This document shows positions 32,701 through 35,266 of a stretch of DNA of 35,266 bases, piece after piece. The stretch covers positions 1-35,266 of the forward strand of contig JAGQIY010000339.1 of the NCBI GenBank assembly GCA_020430865.1. Reading direction: 5' to 3'. Position numbers and translations under genes: made by a program. This stretch comes from Myxococcales bacterium. GTDB lineage: Bacteria > Myxococcota > Polyangia > Polyangiales > Polyangiaceae. Within the stretch, counting starts at the first letter, position 1. Every line of letters begins with the position of its first letter. A model generated the notes under the pieces. That model saw only the letters and a program-made list of their open reading frames with translations, was not told the DNA's origin and ran no database searches.

Positions 32701-32907
32701 GCGAGGTCGCCGTCTCGCACTCAGCCAGCCCGATCCGCCCCACCAGCGCCGGGTGGCGCTGTGAAGCCGACCGGGGAAGAGGCAGCGCCAGCGAGCGTCC
32801 CACACTTCTCTCGGGCCTCGAGCCCAGGCAAGCCAGCAGGCCAGACCGGCGCACGTCCGCTCACCGCCGCCGAAATCCTGCTTCAGCGCCGTCGGGGTCG
32901 ACGCTGA
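29740..32907 (+). CDS. Large membrane protein with two VWA domains and a glutamine-amidotransferase-like domain
   Basis: The 1055-residue protein has membrane helices at about 8-29, 36-58, 73-92 and 103-121. VWA 1 follows, with MIDAS DKSRS (138-142) and VVLSDGVATKGD. A CARDB/Ig-like stretch precedes a GATase1-like region (about 405-465; YDVVVLSDIPAHDL and GGGLLLMGGDRS) that lacks the nucleophilic cysteine. VWA 2 has MIDAS DYSGS (486-490), with HVLLFSDGGDAEEK, and is followed by beta-rich domains. The C-terminal helix is near 895-915, with a Pro/Arg-rich tail of about 130 residues. Proteins of this layout are known beside MoxR and DUF58 genes in Planctomycetes and related phyla. ATG 29740 has a GGGGGAG site and shares one base with the preceding stop; the frame is open upstream but without homology. 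Confidence 0.9.
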   Translation: MPPAVLQYLPGVALTVGSLAGLAWLWFALRRRALGRRPVLLALQVLGLLPALYVGLVWAGAVPERYVRFERPMLSLVAALALSFIAIRLTALSARQHPVRRWLTELLIGASAIAAALAALGVEFGKPLDRLAVLVVVDKSRSIDLVPDAASRIRADLQAAEVGMREDDRIGVLAFASTAAIEDPLRPKTRLPAPQEVQLGRDGTDIGAAIRRALAEVPADAAARIVVLSDGVATKGDAMDAAAAAVAAEIPVDVVPLDQRVVPDVRVVGVRTASRASEGEPLSLRVVTQATQDSELKLDIYKDGKLVRSGSVSVKQGEDVVQLREEAPGPGLHRFDVKISAANPKHDEAAEDNSGSAFVRVRGPAAALILEGDPGKADPLARALRNAAFRVDIAGTSQTPADISGLAAYDVVVLSDIPAHDLSQLQLDALGSYVRDLGGGLLLMGGDRSLGPGGFGKTPVEEVSPVSFDLKQERKRATLAEVIIIDYSGSMAMSVGKNTKLELANEAAARSAELLGGGDRLGVMHVDTAVSWTLPIGPVVDKKTITKKIRSVGPGGGGIYIDLSLKEAYKAIRLEKVALKHVLLFSDGGDAEEKTDAFSLVSGAKAAGITTSVVALGRGSDVTALEHMSKLGDGRFYLIEDASRLPAVFAQETILAARSAINETTFTPGVRLMAPPTRGVDFSSMPSLDGYVVTIPKGRAQVLLDGPEGDPVMATWSVGVGRSAVFTSDYKDRWGSGWTNWDGAQKLFAQLARDITRAGDDPRVRLEADAGGGELHLRATVVDDDGRTESFRRLKVRVAGPEGFGKEVALEATGAGAYAASVPLDTPGAYIATAVDELTGDPVGTTGAVLTHGEELRPTGSDRALLSRIAEMSGGKTRDTLAGIFNDRESRRFAYRSIDGILIWIAALTLLTGVGARRIALPEWLSGLPARLKRRKRQLDSRVETKPTPKPTLGALLDRKAQSDGRTRSSEETAGPASPTAVQPRAPARSPSRTQPARSAPPAPGGAVKPTGEEAAPASVPHFSRASSPGKPAGQTGARPLTAAEILLQRRRGRR

Positions 32908-32963
32908 GGCCGAGCCCGCAAGGGCTCGGCCAGCAGGCGCAAGGTCTGGTATACGGTTCGCGC

Positions 32964-33673
32964 GTGCAGGGACAGGCCACTCACCCCGTCATCGCCACCC
33001 GGGTCACCCGCTGGGGCGCGCGGGCGGCGCTAGCCAGCGCCGCACTCACGCTGAGCTGCGCGTCGGGGCCCCGTCCCTGCGTCAGTACCGCGTGCGGCAC
33101 GGGCTATGAGTGCCTCGCGAACACCTGTGTCCGCGCTGGAGGGGAGCCAGTGGCTCCGCAGACCGAGCGAGTCGCCCTGGAGCCGAGCCGCTGGCAGGTG
33201 CTGAGCCAGGGACGACAACCTGAGGCCGGCGCGGTGGCGGTGCACTTCGGAGGGCGCGCCGATGACGTCTACCTGCTCGACTTCGACCTGCCGGCGCTCG
33301 AGGCCGACGCGGTCAGCCGCGCGTTCTTGCTGCTGTTCCCCCTGCCCGACGCCGCCCAGGGGACGAACGACGCGAGCGTCTCCGCCTGGCGCCTCGTCGA
33401 GCCCTGGAACGACCGCGTGGACTACATCCACCAGCCGAAGGCGGCTCGCCCTTCCAGCGACGGGATCGCGCGCTCGCCCTTGCCGCTCCGCGTCGATGTC
33501 ACGGCGCTGGTGCGGCGCTGGCTCGCCAACCAGGGCACGACCCACGGCATCGTCTTGCGGAGCAGCTCGGGTGCGGGTCAACCGCAGGTCTATGCGACGG
33601 GCTTCGGAGCGGGCCGCGCTCCGCTGCTCGAGGTCTATTTCGCGGCGCCGCGAGCAGCGGAGGCGAGCGGTCG

Positions 33674-33677
<4 letters not shown>
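32964..33677 (+). CDS. Lipoprotein with DNRLRE-like domain
   Basis: The 237-residue product has an N-terminal hydrophobic signal (about 19-31) ending LTLSC, with likely lipidated Cys32. A short disulfide-rich motif follows ([17 protein letters not shown], 39-55), then a beta-sandwich domain (about 80-225) with [31 protein letters not shown] and PLLEVYF, the pattern of DNRLRE/jelly-roll carbohydrate-binding-like domains on secreted proteins. The start is uncertain: GTG 32964 lies closest to the signal, with no ribosome-binding site. A TATACG (32950-32955) 9 bases before it would fit a nearly leaderless transcript. Its stop overlaps the DppD-like gene by 4 bases, so the lipoprotein and ATPases are coupled. 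The gap after the VWA gene is only 56 bases, so read-through is possible. Confidence 0.7.
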
Positions 33678-34730
<1,053 letters not shown>

Positions 34731-34738
<8 letters not shown>

Positions 34739-35266
34739 CGATCGCGAGTCTCCGGATCCCAGCGCGCCCCTGCACTCGGCGCCAGAGAATGCACAGCCGG
34801 AAGCCGCCGACTCGACGCCGGACCACCCCGCGCCCGGAGCGACGAGCGCCGACGTCAAGCGCAAGCCGCTGCTGCAGGCAGATCGGATCTCCAAGTACTT
34901 CCCCGTGAAGACCGGTCTGTTCGGCCGCACGAAGCTGCTGCGGGCAGTCGACCAGGTATCGCTCTTCGTGCGACATGGGGAAACGCTGGGCCTGGTGGGT
35001 GAGAGCGGCTGCGGGAAGAGCACCCTGGGGCGCTGCTTGCTCAAGCTGATCGAGCCCACCAGCGGTCGCTTGAAGTTCGATGACCAGGACATCACCCACC
35101 TGGGCAGCCGTCAGATGCGCCCGCTCAGGCGGCGCATGCAGATCGTCTTCCAGGATCCGTTCTCGTCACTCAACCCGCGCATGACCGTGCGCGAGATCGT
35201 CGCGGAGGCGCTGCAGATCCACAAGCTCGCGACGGACCGTCAGGACGAACTGCGCCAGGTGAGCGA
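34731..35266 (+). CDS. dppF: Oligopeptide-type ABC transporter ATPase (DppF/OppF-like), partial
   Basis: This is the second ATPase of the pair, cut by the window end after about 178 codons. The first 45 residues are a Pro/Ala/Asp-rich extension not usual in the family. Then come [20 protein letters not shown] and [11 protein letters not shown], the DppF start. Walker A is GESGCGKST (about 90-98), and the Q-loop is [15 protein letters not shown]. The signature, Walker B and C-terminal domain lie beyond the edge. ATG 34731 has an AGGAG site and overlaps the DppD-like gene by 8 bases, so the two are coupled. With DppD it would form the ATPase heterodimer of the transporter. Confidence 0.9.

Noticed and set aside
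30928..32805. Long open frame on the minus strand opposite the double-VWA gene
   Set aside because: In very GC-rich coding DNA the antisense frame aligned to third positions stays open by composition. The translation is Arg/His/Ala-rich without recognisable domains, whereas the + strand has clear VWA motifs and an operon context.
32508..32963. N-terminal extension of the DNRLRE-like lipoprotein into the VWA gene
   Set aside because: It would overlap about 400 bases of the preceding gene and place the signal peptide in the middle of the protein.

Overview
The window reads as chromosomal DNA of a very GC-rich bacterium, most likely a Myxococcota of the Polyangiales/Sorangium type. This is an inference from the strong G/C preference at third codon positions, the Cys-rich and Gly/Ser-rich lipoproteins, the DNRLRE-like lipoprotein, the degenerate cyclase/ATPase/TPR regulator and the standalone four-helix-bundle (23S rRNA-intervening-sequence family) gene. 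I see no rRNA, tRNA, CRISPR array, transposase, integrase or phage gene. Codon use looks even throughout.

Left part (1-10000). A hypothetical + strand gene is followed by minus-strand genes: a four-helix-bundle protein with a G-quadruplex-rich leader, an 844-residue cyclase-like/ATPase/TPR protein with a broken P-loop, PspA, dihydrolipoamide dehydrogenase (lpdA) and a 2-oxoacid dehydrogenase E1 alpha (pdhA-like). Then come a small unknown gene and a HEAT-repeat gene. A VTT/DedA-type membrane protein lies on the + strand, divergent from the HEAT gene.

Middle (10000-18240). A minus-strand operon encodes a Cys-rich lipoprotein and two oligopeptide-type ABC permeases. Divergent from it is an Alvin-type 2[4Fe-4S] ferredoxin with a good sigma-70 promoter, followed by a lipoprotein gene. 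Next, on the minus strand, are panB-panC-tmk (pantothenate synthesis plus dTMP kinase, coupled by 4-base overlaps), with a GspC-like PDZ lipoprotein downstream and a single-domain response regulator upstream.

Right part (18240-35266). One long + strand run looks like a single transcription unit. It holds a membrane-anchored coiled-coil protein with the C-terminal signature of the DUF4175-like family, a MoxR AAA+ ATPase, a large unknown membrane protein, an ABC ATPase, an ABC-2 type permease, a DUF58 protein, a DUF1415-like protein, a BatA/VWA membrane protein and a 1055-residue protein with two VWA domains around a glutamine-amidotransferase-like domain. From moxR to the last VWA gene every start overlaps the preceding stop. 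The parts suggest a MoxR-serviced, VWA-containing envelope complex built together with an ABC-2 transporter; its job is unknown and it is the most interesting item here. It is followed by a DNRLRE-like lipoprotein and the two ATPases (DppD- and DppF-like) of an oligopeptide-type transporter. The last gene is cut by the window edge.
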